From NCBI GenBank assembly GCA_036873755.1, contig JAVTVY010045467.1, positions 1 to 64,000 of the forward strand: a stretch of 64,000 bases of DNA, in the 5' to 3' direction. The translations under genes and the position numbers were made by a program. Source of the DNA: Hanleya hanleyi (Eukaryota; Mollusca; Polyplacophora; Lepidopleurida; Hanleyidae). Below are positions 35,046-47,135 of this stretch, in pieces. Numbering within the stretch: the stretch's first letter is position 1; every line of letters starts with the position of its first letter. Under the pieces are notes generated by a model, which did no database searches, was not told the DNA's origin, and saw only the letters and a program-made list of their open reading frames with translations.

Positions 35046-35635
35046 CTATTCATCTGAGGCCGATGTTGAGTGTTCTTCAGTCATTGCCACTGTCACGACT
35101 GTCTGGTCAGTGAGTGTCGTCGGCTGTTCGTTAGCTTTTGTTTCAACTTTTTGTTCGTCTCTCTTGATTTTTGCCACGATCATGAGTAACTGTCGGCGCT
35201 GTTGGAACGCCGCCTTGCTTCGCGTGAATATATCTGAACTAATGATAGATTTGGGGTATCCTTGACACTTAAGGTACTGGTCGAGTCGCGAACGCAGAAG
35301 TCGGAAAGATTCAGCTGAGTATTCCCCGCCCCGAGGTTTCTTGATCGTCTGGAAGAACGTCACCAAGTAGATGTCCAGTTCGGCAGGAGGGATGTCCTCC
35401 ACACCCCGCCGTTCATTGAATGGCCCATCCCATATCCACTGTTCAAATGTCTCAACAGAGGCCAGGATGTGCCGGACATAGGACCGACTTTTTATGACCA
35501 CCTGGCTGTTGGGGTCCATCAGACTGACCATTCGCTGACGTCTTCGGTCTCTGCTGAACCTTCGACCGTCATTTCGCGTTGTACGAGAGCTCTCATCTCC
35601 CCACATTGTATAGCCTCTGGCCAAGTCTGTTGGCA
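35046..35635 (-). CDS. Array exon G: Crypton-type core-binding domain terminal exon with acidic tail
   Basis: Seen: the acceptor TTGTTTTCTTTCTCAG is followed by TG plus 195 codons and a stop, phase 1. Domains: a strongly basic RRFSRDRRRQRM at 24-35, YVRHILASVETFEQWIW at 52-68, EDIPPAELDIYL at 79-90, GGEYSAESFRLLRSRLDQYL at 102-121, YPKSI, SKAAFQQRRQLL at 139-150. A longer 45-residue tail follows, rich in Lys/Glu/Thr and ending SASDE. The Cys of YPCSI is Lys. It groups with E and F by the SAESFRLLRS..DQYLKCQ block, but its EIPPAELD part is closer to exons H to N. Confidence 0.87.
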
Positions 35636-36229
35636 CTGAGAAAGAAAACAAGGTTCCTGTATATCAAGGAAGAAATCATTTTGAATGTGTGGCATTAAAA
35701 TAACAGAACTACTAATTATAGCAATAGAAGCTTTAATTTGACATATTAGACATTTTCATGAACATTCTCATCTCATTTGATGAAACCCATTCATTTATAT
35801 GATATCGATGTGCAAGTTTAGTTTATATATTTAAAAACATCGTTATATACACACATGCATTCCATAATATTTCCGTTACTTCAGAATTGATGCCACAACC
35901 ACAGTCCCCATTTTTCTTGAAAAATAGTTTTCCAGGACTTTCAAGAACCGAAATCAACTTATTTTCCCCGGATATTCAAACACATTTTAAGCATTACATA
36001 AACCAAGATTTATTGCATTCTCAACACTTGAATGCTAACAAACCTCAACAGCATAATTGGAAAATTCTTCTATCAAGGTTAATATTCCAGGACTTTCCAG
36101 GACCAACAGGCAAAAATCCTGGAATTTCGAGTACTTTCAAGATACGGAAATTGGTAAAATAAAATTCAAGGACTTTCCAGGCATTCAAGCACCGATGGGA
36201 AATCATTCAACCTTAACTGACAGAAGGGC
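35636..36229. other. Interval upstream of exon G
   Basis: Low-similarity internal repeats built on GGACTTTCCAGGA words (35930-36190, for example AGGACTTTCCAGGACC and AAGGACTTTCCAGGC). No gene. Confidence 0.45.
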
Positions 36230-36420
36230 AATCAAAATGATTTACATTTTGAAGCAAGAGAGAGAGGGGGAGAAAAAAAAAGGTTTAACATCGCGTTCAG
36301 CTATATAGCGATGATCAAACAAAATTCCAAGTCTTCAAGTTAATAACTTAGTAATCCAATACATTAAAACATACATGTACACACATCAAAACTCTCAAAT
36401 AACCTACATGTAAGATTCAG
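36230..36420 (-). mobile_element. SINE fragment, (GAGA)n-tailed subtype
   Basis: AGAGAGAGGGGGAGAAAAAAA, then GGTTTAACATCGCGTTCAGC and CTATATAGCGATGATC, which is the family's tail/central block, followed by a diverged body. Confidence 0.55.
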
Positions 36421-37040
36421 TCTTCTTTCACCTGACTAAAACGATCTTCTAAAGTAACTGCTCGATAAAAAGAAATATCTTACAATCATGTTAAAATCTT
36501 TTCAGTCGATAAGAATAGGTTTAATTGTGAGATCTTCATGGCATGGAATATACCTTGGGACTGGCTCATTTTTTTTGGTAAATGTTCATGAGTTAATCAT
36601 GTATGGCCAATTTTACATCACCTAATCATGGCTTGATCGAAATGTTTCTGGCTGTTCAGATGAGTATAGCCTACAGTTTTTTTAACTCCTCAAGTTTGCT
36701 GTTATTCAAAGCATCCCATAAAGATTAAAATGTTCAGCTTTCTCACCGAAGTACAGATAGAGAGCGAAGCAATTGTCAAATAAATATAACTAATGATTTA
36801 ATAACATGTTGTTTACTCTGCAGACCATGCATTTATTCAACTATCATACTATGACCATTAGAGCTTGTCTATACCATTCGTTTGTACTAAAATATTATCA
36901 AAGTTCAGTCCATTCAAAATCTATTTGATATCACAATGAGATTACACTATAGAACACAAGGCACAGATCAGTAAATCTCAAAGAATGCTGCTTGACATGG
37001 AGGAAGTGTTCTGAAACAAATACCTGTACATCACATCAAG
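36421..37040. other. Non-coding interval
   Basis: No gene recognised. Confidence 0.35.
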
Positions 37041-37200
37041 GAGTGAGTGAATAGAATTTCACGTTGCTTTCAACAATATTTCGGCTATATCTCGACGAAC
37101 CAACTAGTAATTCCATTCCTGCTACTTCAAAGAAGAAATCTTGCAGTGGGGAGGGATAGGGTCATTGGTCAGGACCATGACAATCTATATAAACTGGTGA
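37041..37200 (-). mobile_element. SINE fragment
   Basis: GGAGTGAGTGAATAGAATTTC, then ACGTTGCTTTCAACAATATTTC and GGCTATATCTCGACGAACCAA, followed by CCTGCTACTTCAAAGAAGAAA, a body shared with the fragments at 47.83-48.09 kb. Confidence 0.65.
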
Positions 37201-37310
37201 ATATTACTGAATTAGGGTAGATGTTACGTAAAGAGAAAGAAATTATTTGCATTGAAGTTGATGAACAAATATCTTGAATCATAAACTAGTTCAACACGAT
37301 GAGTTGATCC

Positions 37311-37397
37311 TGGAGAGTTGGAGAATTGCTGAATCTGGAGAGTTGCTGAACCTGGAGAATTGCTGAACCTGGAGAGTTGCTGATCCAGAAGAGTTGC
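37311..37397. repeat. Short tandem repeat, ~18-bp unit
   Basis: About five copies of CTGGAGAGTTGCTGAAC with small changes. Confidence 0.75.
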
Positions 37398-37843
37398 CAG
37401 CAATAAATTCCATGCCCTGCTTGTTATAGCTGTAGCATGTCTATGAAAACTTCTGTGAAACTGCGGCCTTATCATGCTAAATTGTATAATAAATGAATAA
37501 TAGAAAGATCTGTTAAATGCGTACAGCATCGCTCATAGTCTTAGCAATACCTGTACACACATTGCATGACCACCTGTTGTGGACTATTTAGATGGTCAAT
37601 CCTCATTTTTTAGGACCACATTTTTCCCAGTTAAATGTGTCGTTATAATGAATTTGCTCAATGCTGTTATAATGAACAGAGAATAAGTACATTTAGGTAC
37701 AATTGTTTCTGTAACGTTTGTCGTTATAATGAAGTTTCTGTTGTAACGAATGTCGTTATATGAGGTTTCACTGTATATGTTTCAACTTCTTTTCAAATCC
37801 ATTAATTCCACTAAAATATGTTACATAACAAAGTTACATAAAG
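37398..37843. other. Region downstream of exon H
   Basis: Contains repeated GTCGTTATAATGAA words (37630-37770) typical of decayed DNA-transposon ends. No gene. Confidence 0.4.
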
Positions 37844-38262
37844 CTACATGTCTGTGGTGCGACTCTCCACAAGGGACCGTTTCCTTTCTCTGAATGCTTT
37901 CTGGCTGTTTCTGAAGAGTACCGAACTCGTAATGTAATGGGCGTAGTTGTTGTCCTTCAGTTGACGGATCAGTCTGGAGCGAACACAGCGGAAGGACTCG
38001 GGGTTGTGCTCCCCACCATCAGGTTTTTTTATTGTTCGGAAAAACATCACCAAATAGGCGTCCAGATCTGCTGGCGGCATTTCATAGCCGTGACGTCGTT
38101 CAGACGGGTATTTTGAGAAGAGCCAGCGTTCAAACAAGGAGCAATCACGTTTGCCCCTAGTCCTGTCCATCCGTCTAGCTGCCCCATGTCCAAACGGCGT
38201 TGACAGTTGATCAGATGGCTTCGCTTGGACATGTCGGAAGTGGTCTTTCGTCCCCGCTCTCA
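37844..38262 (-). CDS. Array exon H: divergent core-binding domain terminal exon lacking the first helix
   Basis: Seen: the acceptor TTCACTTTTCTTATCAG is followed by TG plus 138 codons and a stop, phase 1. FERWLF at 43-48 is directly preceded by RTRGKRDCSL instead of the usual ST(V/I)..IVAAV helix. MPPADLDAYL at 61-70, GGEHNPESF at 82-90, VRSRLIRQLKDNNY at 93-106 and SQKAFRERKRSL at 119-130 follow. YPCSI has become YAHYI and LDxYL has become LIRQL. The frame is open despite this, so the copy may still be made, but it looks like the most relaxed member. It is mixed between the E-G type (KKPDGG) and the I-N type (AYLVMFF, KDN). Confidence 0.8.
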
Positions 38263-39400
38263 CTGATAAGAAAAGTGAAAGAGCACGATTGTCAGAGCCT
38301 TGTAATGTCTAATCGATATACTATCAAAATCAACTGAGGCATAACAATTCAGCAATCATCTGTTAGTATAATTGACTAGATGCACATGCGGTGTAAGTTT
38401 GGCAAGTCTTTTTTTTTTATTCCACGATTTGATGAGATTAATAAGGGAACACAAGAACATGTGATGAAAATATCACAGGGCCAATTTTCGCGGCATGGTA
38501 AAAAATGCATTTCACAGAAACAGCATCCCAACCATTCAATTTAACAACATGAACGATATCTTAACTCTGCATGGCACCCACCAAAGACAGCATCCATATA
38601 ATATGTCCGACAATGTACAGAGCGACTTCACCAACAAAAAAAAAGCTGAGTTTCTAATTTGCATGTAAACCCACCAGAGGCTAATAGAACAGACGTAAAG
38701 GATTCCATGATATTACATATATAGTATGGGAGTTGAGAAAGCAGGTTTCGGAGTGGTGACAAGATGTGGATGAATATGGCATTATTTCACACCCAAATTG
38801 ATCCATCACCATCAGCGAGGCCTTAGTGACAACTCGGAAGAGCCTTGTTCTCAATGGCAGGTTTTAAAGACTGTCTGGTCAATTTATCAGAGGCAGTATA
38901 TATATATATAATATGAGGAAATGATAACTGAGAACATACATGACATAGCACCTATATATATGATCCAAAGGAACTTTTCTGAGAGATTTTCGATAATGTA
39001 AAACACCTATATATTGGGGCAAAATAATGCATTACATGGCTTCATTCAGATCCGGTTGCCACTCTGTAATGTGGTTTCCTGGTTAACCTATCCATAACAT
39101 GCAAACAGTATCACAAGCAGACCATGGAGGATTTTCCCCATTCAAGCAGGCCTTGCCTTTATAGGAGCAGTTGCTTGTGCTCGCCCATTTCTCACCTGAA
39201 AAGAATCGGAGGTGAGCAGATGACTGCTCGCCTAAATCCTCCAAATGTACATTGTTCTACATAGAAATCTCTTCACGATGCTCACCTTGGAATTCTAATT
39301 CAGAAGAGCAGTTGAATGCTCGCCTGCAATTTCCACATGTAAGGCCTGTTAAGTGGAATTTTCTACGAAGCAGGCTCTCATTTGCAAATTGTCCAGTAAC
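38263..39400. other. Non-coding interval upstream of exon H
   Basis: No gene; an (AT)n patch lies near 38900. Confidence 0.35.
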
Positions 39401-40596
39401 GAGTGAGTGAGTGAGTTCATCCGAATTCTTTCGTCGGCAAAATAAGGGGAATGATTGACATTAGAACCTTGATTATTGGGACTGTTACCAGCAGGTTCTG
39501 AGCTGACCTACTTTTGATGAAATTTAGGGACTAATCTAGGCATTTTTGGGGGACACTGCTCGACTACCGTGAAACTGGAAACAGGAAGAAAACATTCTGC
39601 GCAAAACCAATACTCAGTGGGCTTAAACCATGCTAAAATGGTGGCCAGCATGGATTGTATCAAGAAGCATGATGCGATTGTGAAAATTTAGTCTCACCAC
39701 CCGCAGTACACAGAAAATTATCAATTATTTCTTTGATAAATAATAAAAGTAATTCCATCAGATTGGTTTTAAGCCTCATACGACCATGGAAATGGTCAGT
39801 CTTAGGTCCTGTGACATTAGTCACACAATTCATGTATTACTTGATCAATCAAATTGGTCCTTAAGTTTGTCGAGGCTTACCCTGCAAACAGTGGAAAATA
39901 AGCTCTGTGCCCTCAGTGGTATATTAGCCACTGCTAAAGTTTGATTGGCTGCATTGACGTCTTAACACAGACATAATCTCTCTATCCCTGCAAAAAACCC
40001 GCACACTGCATGCCCGTTAATTGTGAGCAGTTATTACCCTAGGGTCAGAGTTCACCGACTGACGTGCTTTGTGGCAATTGGACAAAGTGACAGGGGAGTT
40101 AAGCAGGCATGGCGTAAATGCCAGTCATGTTTAGTCTTTCAGGTCTCCGTGCCTATTGGTTGTAGCACATGTATTACCCTGATTACAGCAAAGGCATGCA
40201 ACATAAGTATAGAGTCTGCCACATGGGGCAAGTCCAGGATGTGACCTGTATGACTCAATGTCCATGGTCCAGTGAAAGATTACGGTGTTTCTGATAACAG
40301 GCTACAGAGGGTAGTCAGTTGATCATCTAATTCCTTGGACCACGATACTATGGACAAAGCCCATGCACTGGACATATTTGTAACACAATTTTATATGCTG
40401 GACAGAAATTTACCATGTATACCAGTCACCGCTAGATCTATGTCAAGTCTGTGTAATTTTACCGTTACAGTTATTTGATTGGCCTCGTGGGTTTGTTTCG
40501 ACATTTGGATTCGCAAAATTGGTTTTCCACTTGAGTAGGGTATGATTAACCAGTAATGCCAGTCGAACGCCAGTTCGTTGTATCCATAATCCCCAT
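39401..40596. other. Region downstream of exon I
   Basis: Begins with an isolated GAGTGAGTGAGTGAG (39402-39416), a SINE tail remnant. No other feature recognised. A plus-strand ORF at 40023-40244 has no domain. Confidence 0.35.
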
Positions 40597-41099
40597 TTAC
40601 ACAGGCCCACGTGCCAAGTTTAGAGATTCCGCTTTGCTCTTCAAATAGAATGTAACCAGTTCTTGCCTCCTTAATTTAAAGGCCTTACGGCTACAAGCAA
40701 ACATATCAGAACTGGTAAGTGAGCCTGGGTAGCTGTTGTCCCTAAGATAACTGTCCAGTCGCGATCGTAGGGCGCTGAATGACACGGGGCTGTATTGTCC
40801 GCCGGATCTATTCGTGACAGTCGTGAAGAAATCGACGAGGTAGGCATCAAGTTCGTCCGGAGGTATCTCACACATTTCCCGGTGATCATTCACAGGCTTC
40901 TTCCAGAGCCATCGCTCGAACGCAGCAACAGCCGCCACGATATCGTTCACTGTCGTCTTGGGTTTTCCTTCAGCAATGACCCGTTCTCTCCGCTTCTTGT
41001 TCTCTGAACCCGGCGCTACCCACGATGTCGGTCCTTTCCCTCTCCGTGCCTGTTCATATCCCGACGACTGAACGGACACGTCTCCACGGCTTATGGCAA
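40597..41099 (-). CDS. Array exon I: Crypton-type core-binding domain terminal exon
   Basis: Seen: the acceptor CTTTTTAATATTGCCAG is followed by TT plus 166 codons and a stop, phase 1. Domains: basic ENKKRRERV at 32-40, TTVNDIVAAVAAFERWLW at 48-65, CEIPPDELDAYLVDFF at 76-91, GGQYSPVSFSALRSRL at 99-114, SYLRDNSYPGSL at 116-127, SRKAFKLRRQEL at 136-147, tail ending ARGPV. The GKPKTTVNDIVAAV block is nearly the same as in N and J. Exon GC is visibly higher than in the flanking DNA. A possible GT donor after RRQEL exists (CTGGTAACA), but it is not conserved in other copies. Confidence 0.87.
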
Positions 41100-41445
41100 C
41101 TGGCAATATTAAAAAGCCAAAAATGGTTTGACTGTGTAAAACTTTTGATAACAATATAACATTTGAAATTGTCGAAAAGACTAAATATAAAAATAGATTT
41201 TTATCACAGATCTGACTTCATAATTATTGAATAGTACGGTACTCAATTTAAATAGGACTGTAGCAGTTCGTCATAATTCCATCTATAATAACCTTCATGA
41301 CATATCAGGCTATACATGCGCATGAATTATACACTGCAAAAAAATTTAAGTGTCTTTGGGGGTGGGAATGTGTGTCTATGTATCCATGCCATGTACACTT
41401 TTTAAAATCTGATAATGGTCTCCTCACAAATACAGATCTCTGATC
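41100..41445. other. Non-coding interval upstream of exon I
   Basis: No gene. Confidence 0.35.
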
Positions 41446-41650
41446 ATGAGTGAGTGAGTGAGTGAATATGATTTAACGTCGCTTTCAACACTATTTCAGT
41501 TCCTCTTCACACTCAGGAACCCCACAGGCCCAGTTACTCATCTCTTACGACAAGCTGTCTGAGGGGCTGAGGCCTATTCTTACTATGACATGGAGTGTGC
41601 AAGACAACACCCCAGGTCAATTGCCGGGAGCCCCACAGGGCCTCATCATG
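41446..41650 (-). mobile_element. SINE, (TGAG)n-tailed, near complete
   Basis: TGAGTGAGTGAGTGAATATG, ATTTAACGTCGCTTTCAAC, CCTCTTCACACTCAGGAACC, ACGACAAGCTGTCTGAGG, and a head ending GGGAGCCCCACAGGGC, matching the 31024-31265 SINE. Possible short target duplication ATCATG on both sides. Confidence 0.75.
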
Positions 41651-43089
41651 GGCAAAAAGGGAGTTCTTAGTTTAGCTTGGGAGTCTAGGCAATATGGGTA
41701 ATTATTTGATTACGGCATGGAATATAAAATTCACAGCATGCTGGTGAAGTGGCTCACACGAACCTAAAGTCAGAAAGAAATAGAGATTTGTTATGTTGGC
41801 ATCATCCGAATGCATGGCACGATCATACGTAGAAACTTCTGCTCATAAAACAAAGACACACCTCCAGAAAGCGATCGATTAAAATGATCCCTTGGTGGGC
41901 CTCGAAGTGCCCCCATGACAAAATAAAAAGCATATAATTTTCCTGTGAACTGATGCCAATTTGATTTTTTTCAAATTTGTTAGGCCGTTTGTAATATGAT
42001 TTTCCCTAATAAAAACAAGAAGCATGCTACATTAGAGTGAGAAATAAAACAGCTGATTCGCACAACTTCAGTTTGGTCTCGCGTAGAATCCCACAGTCTT
42101 GCGCCTCGAAGCACTCAATTGAAATTGACCAGGTCAAAATAATTTCATTGGATCGTTTAAATGGAGCGAACATGTGACTTGATGCTTGGGGAAGCTGGCG
42201 TCTGGCGAAATACACAGAGAATGAAGTCATTGAGCTGAGGGTAGTGTCAAGTGAAACATGAATGTTGGTAACATCTAGGACATATTCTGATCTCAGTTTT
42301 CGTTCAACATTGACATGTGTTGTTTTCATTAGAGACTACATTGATCACTAGTGAAAATAAATTAAACTGAGTGATTGACTGCTCTCCGGAATTATCTTCT
42401 TCGATAAAAAGTCTCAGTTTTGAGGAGAGTGATCACTCTCCATTACTCTCCTAAATTTTTCTCCAGGAGAGCTTTTCTCAATTGCCAATGTAGTGAAGTG
42501 ATATTGAACAAGGCCGTAGACAAGTTTTCAGATTTGGGGGGCTAAACTATCACAGCAATAAGGCGAGAGTCCAGGGGCCGCCTAGGCCCCTTAAGCTCCA
42601 GGATCCCAGATGGCTGGAGATGCATCTTCGGCCTTTTCCAGTGAATAAAACTCACACATTGTAACATTTTTTTTTTATCTTTTCTTGTTTTGTGTGTGGG
42701 TATTTTCTTTCCAGGGTTATTAAACCTCAAACTTGGTCAACACAAAAAATACCTTGAGCAAACTAATTAGCTCAGCAACACATCCACGTTGTCTTTTTGG
42801 AGGGAATGCCTGTTTTGTACATTTTGGCGGGAATTTATATCCATAACCATGCCTCGTTTCCTCTGCTTGATCGCTTTCCCCTCTGACAAACACACAATGG
42901 GGAATATGTATTTCACAAACACATGTCTATTTTTTTTGTCTTGCAAATATTTAAGGGGGGGTGGGGCTATAGCCATGTTGAAGCGAGTGATCACTCATAT
43001 ATGTTTCATGCGTAACAGAATGCAGGTGAGTGATCAACTGCTCTCACCGATTCTACAAACACGAGATATTGGTGAGTGCTGCCTGCTGC
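41651..43089. other. Non-coding interval; expected slot of a missing array exon begins here
   Basis: No exon-like ORF on minus. Repeated AGAGTGATCACTC-like and CTGCTCTCC words occur at 42370-42480 and 42980-43060, probably the ends of an unresolved element. Confidence 0.4.
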
Positions 43090-43466
43090 CATCTTCATTT
43101 TATCAAGCGAATTTCCATGTTCCCACTTCGAACTTCCCTTGATATATCTGGCCCCCTTCAATGTTCAAATAACTTATAAATAGACACGAGACATCACTGA
43201 CCTCAAAAACATTTGAAATTCGAAATGGGTCGCACTAGAGCGTTATTGATTGGCTGACCTATATAGTGGGCACCATATTAGGAGGAAGGACGCCGCTAAT
43301 AGAGGATGATGCCACTCTACTCTCAATCAACGTGTACGTTCCGATTGGTTCGTCTCTCGTTCGTAGGTGAAATCTACACCTAGGATTTCGAACACTGAAG
43401 GGGGGGCAGATAAATCAAGGCAGGTTCAAAGTGGGAACGTAGAAATTGGCTGGATAAAATGAAGAT
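43090..43466. mobile_element. Foldback MITE, copy 2 (CTTCCCTTGATATATC family)
   Basis: ATCTTCATTTTATCAAGC at the left mirrors GGATAAAATGAAGAT at the right. Inner arms carry TTCCCACTTCGAACTTCCC and CAAGGCAGGTTCAAAGTGGG. Paralogue of 546-936, better preserved at the outer ends. Confidence 0.82.
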
Positions 43467-46286
43467 GCATATCGCATGCTGTGGAAATTGATAATTATAA
43501 TAGGGTACATGTACTAACCACTAAATCTACAGGAGTCGGACAGCAAAAGTTAACTTCAGGCATCTGCAGAGATTGTTAACATTCTACGAATTCCACCGCA
43601 TGTATCTGTTCTTTCAGTTCTTGGGATAATATATGCATGTCACAGTACATGTATTTAGCTTCAGATGACATAGCAGGCAGGTGGGCCTGGGGAGGCTAAT
43701 ACATTGATGTTCTGGGCCAGTACAGTCAATAAGCATAGTATTACATTTACCATGTAAAAGCATGTATATTATAGGACTAGCGTAAATGACGAAGATTTAC
43801 TCGGTTCAACTCTCTCCAACCCATTGTGATCTGCCTCAGATACGACCCTGGACATCTTTCGATGTCAGATCAACTTGCACGTGTTACAGTATGTAACTGT
43901 ACATTTAATGTTCCTGGGTCATGCCAGTGAGCATGGTGAGTTATGAAACACCTATTTTATATATATTTTCGCAGGCTTTTAAAGGTCTATCTCCCCGACT
44001 CCATCACTATGCAGACAACATTTTCAGCTTTTCTGCCCCCCAGTGGGCATTTGATGCCCTTTTCGATTTTTGTTTCATTCAGGCCACTCCCGACAGATTA
44101 ACCCTTTCACAATTAACCATTCAGGTTCTCAGCCCTCAGTGGGCATTTCACCCTTTCGGATTCCTCATCTTTCCTCCCTTCTGGTTTCCCATCTTATACC
44201 ATCCTTAGAACATTTCAACAACAGATAGAGCCATTTTGTGTTCCCAGTCAAGAGAGTGTTGGATATCCTTTCTGAATTGGGTTTTAAATTACTTCCCCCA
44301 ACATGTCCAACATCATTGATATCGTTACACAGCTTTAACTGGTTGGCTGCTGGATTCTTCTTTATGGTGCACTGCAGAAGTTCTCATTTTTACAATGTAT
44401 TACACTATTAAACCCGGGTTTCATGAGCGAAAATATCATTCATACATGTGTGCCAAGATTTGCCTCACGTAGCAGCTGGTCCATAATAGTTCGGTCAACG
44501 TTTATTTGATTTCATTTTATGCCGAAATATATAAAATTGTCGGCGTAAATAGAATTTATTGGAAGAGACTGCAGTATTTTTGGTATAATTGCGATCGGAA
44601 ATGGCGAATTATGAGGAATTACAGCGGAAAATCTTGATTTTTCAGCTGCCTTTCTCCCGGGTCTTTTCCAACTTTTCGTCCGCCATTGGTAGCGTGTGAC
44701 GTCTCATTGGAAAGGGAATTCCTTATAGTTTCTGATTAGAGCCTTGAATTCGTCCGATGGCCAATCAAACAGACGATAACATCGAAAATAGGCAAGAGGT
44801 GTTTTCCCATTTCTCCAGTAACGCTAGCAGCCGATCGAGATATCGGTTACCTTGATTGGATAATCGTGGTCTCGTGACCTACATCGAAGCGATCATTGGC
44901 CAGAGCCCTTCAACTGGGTCTAGGGAAGACGCCATTTTTCTGTCATCGCCAAGAATTACGTGGCATTCAGGTCGACAGCAATGTAAAAATAAAGTTTGTT
45001 GCGATGATTTCATTGTAATCCGCACTATGGAAATAGAAACTGAGCTTTTGTACTTCAACTATACCAAAGAATCATATATTTTGTAGGGGTTTTCTGTAAG
45101 TATTTTATATTTTCCGAGCGGTTTCTCGACAATGTTTTATGGAAAATCGCGGTATTTTTTATTATTTTTATATTTTTTATTTCTTCCTCCCGACTTCGTT
45201 ATTCTGAGACAGAATATGAAATTTACATCCAGGAAATCAAGACAGACTTAGCTAACAATATATGTATGGTTTGTATTAGGTTTCATGCATGGTAAATTTG
45301 AAAATATCGATTTTAGATAACGGTACTTCGCCATACTCGCATGGACATACATGCCCGGGCCCAAGAGCGTGGCCTACCGCAGTTTACACGGGGGCCCCGT
45401 GAGTGGCCGCCCGCAGCGAACCAGTTAAGGCTTGATAAAAAAAAAGCTGGCCTCATTGGGTGCATGATAATGACCTTGTTGATCTGTTGGTTACTCACAG
45501 TGAACCAATTCCATCCTCATGCCATTTTGACCAAACTGTGGCGGCACGGACCAAGCAAACAAACAGACGGTTACTGAAATTATAGTAAGACTGGAGCTGA
45601 GCCATTCACTACAAAGTATGGAGGTGGTACATGTACTTATATGAATATGAATATATAACTTATGGACTCATAACACTTAATTATTTGAACTTATTATACC
45701 TCATGTAAATTCGCAATGTTTTAATTGGTTGACAGCCTGTCACATGTCATTCTACAAACTGTGATGTTCAGTGATGATGTAGTTATATCTTGCCTTGCCG
45801 TTGAATAAATGTCCTGTACCATGGCAGAGCGTTGAACATGACAAATGTCCCATGGCGACATTTGCCAGAACAAGAGTTGCCTCCCATAGTGCACACGCCA
45901 ACATACTCCTCCGAAACGAAGATTGATGTGTATATACGTTGGCCTGATGTGTATACGTCAGCCCGTTGGTGATAGAGATTAGTGAATATGATTCCCAATT
46001 TTATTCAAATATGACATTCGGTATAAAAAAAAAAACAAGTATTGCATGTTGTAGCATATGGGACATGACGATTTGTCAGCTCTCACAAGTTGATGTACAT
46101 ATACAACTCGCCCTTTTCCTCAACACGCAATATTTGTATAATGTTGCACTGATATAGTTGCATGTATAGTAAAAGACATGATAATAATATCATCATACAG
46201 GTGGGATAATCTACCCATACAGTTACATGTATTGTAAGATACTAAAATAATGTCATCATAAAGGTGGGATTGTTCAGCTCATCATG
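43467..46286. other. Long non-coding interval between exons I and J
   Basis: No array exon or other convincing gene on either strand. ORFs at 43921-44208 and 44856-45086 have no recognisable domain. The interval is about twice the normal exon spacing together with 41.1-43.1 kb. Confidence 0.4.
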
Positions 46287-46783
46287 TTAAGTAGTCCCTT
46301 TCGGTTTCAATGAGGCTTCGATAATCTTGCCAATTTTCTGATTTCGTAGCCTAAAAGCTGCCTGGCTTTTGCTGAACCTACTAGATTTCGTTATCGAACA
46401 AGGATAACAGTTGTCCTTCAAGTACTTGTCTAGTCTCGTTCTCAGATTCGAAAACGAACGAGGGTTGTACTCGTTGCCCGCACGATTCTTGACGGTGGAG
46501 AAAAACTCGACAAGATACACATCTAACTCCTGTGGCGGAATTTCGAAGATTCGGCGACTGTCGTTAGACGGTTTGGCCCACAGCCACCGCTCAAACGTTC
46601 CCACTGCCGCTACAATGTCATTGATGGTGGACAATGGTTTTCCAGCCATGTTGATGCAAGCTCTCCTTGTCCGGCTGTCGGCAAAATTCCTTTGGATACC
46701 TGGCATTCTGGAGATTTTATCGACCCAGGGATTGGAGCCACTTGTCCATGATGTTGTCACCAGATCAGAAAGGATCCCTTGTG
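46287..46783 (-). CDS. Array exon J: Crypton-type core-binding domain terminal exon
   Basis: Seen: the acceptor AATTTTATTGACAG is followed by CA plus 164 codons and a stop, phase 1. Domains: RTRRACIN at 37-44, LSTINDIVAAVGTFERWLW at 50-68, FEIPPQELDVYLVEFF at 79-94, GNEYNPRSF at 102-110, LRTRLDKYLKDNCYPCSI at 103-120 region, SQAAFRLRNQKI at 129-140. It is one of the best-preserved members of the I-N subfamily. The RRRER element is partly lost (RTRRAC). No conserved splice donor occurs before the stop. Confidence 0.87.
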
Positions 46784-46889
46784 CTGTCAATAAAATTAAG
46801 TTCAAACTTCAAACTAAATCTCGGCTGCATCAACTTTCACTTTCACTTTAAAATGCTAAAACATGTCTAATGAGTATTCTGAACATGGT

Positions 46890-47135
46890 GAAGTGAGTGA
46901 GTGGATTATGATTAAACGTCGCTTTCAACATTATTTCAGTCATATCACGACGTTTGAATCTTAATTATTTTTACACCTGGAAATCCCACGGGTGTGCCAG
47001 TTTTCTTAAGACAAGCTGTTTGAGGAGCTGAGACCCTTAATTGTCTCCATGACCTGGAGTGTGTACATCGACCTCCAAAGGTCAATCCCATGACCTGGCG
47101 TGTGCAGGAAGACACACCAGGTCAGTCTCTGGAAG
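46890..47135 (-). mobile_element. SINE, (TGAG)n-tailed
   Basis: AAGTGAGTGAGTGGATTATG, ATTAAACGTCGCTTTCAACA, then a body with AGACAAGCTGTTTGAGGAGC and two partial head copies (CATGACCTGGAGTGTG and CATGACCTGGCGTGTG). The head part is duplicated internally. Confidence 0.7.

Noticed and set aside
46411..46851. Long plus-strand ORFs over the array exons (for example 128-397, 6341-6904, 10714-11046, 23597-23896, 46411-46851, 59602-59835)
   Set aside because: They are the antisense of the minus-strand exons. Their open frames follow from the codon use of the real exons, and they show no domain of their own.
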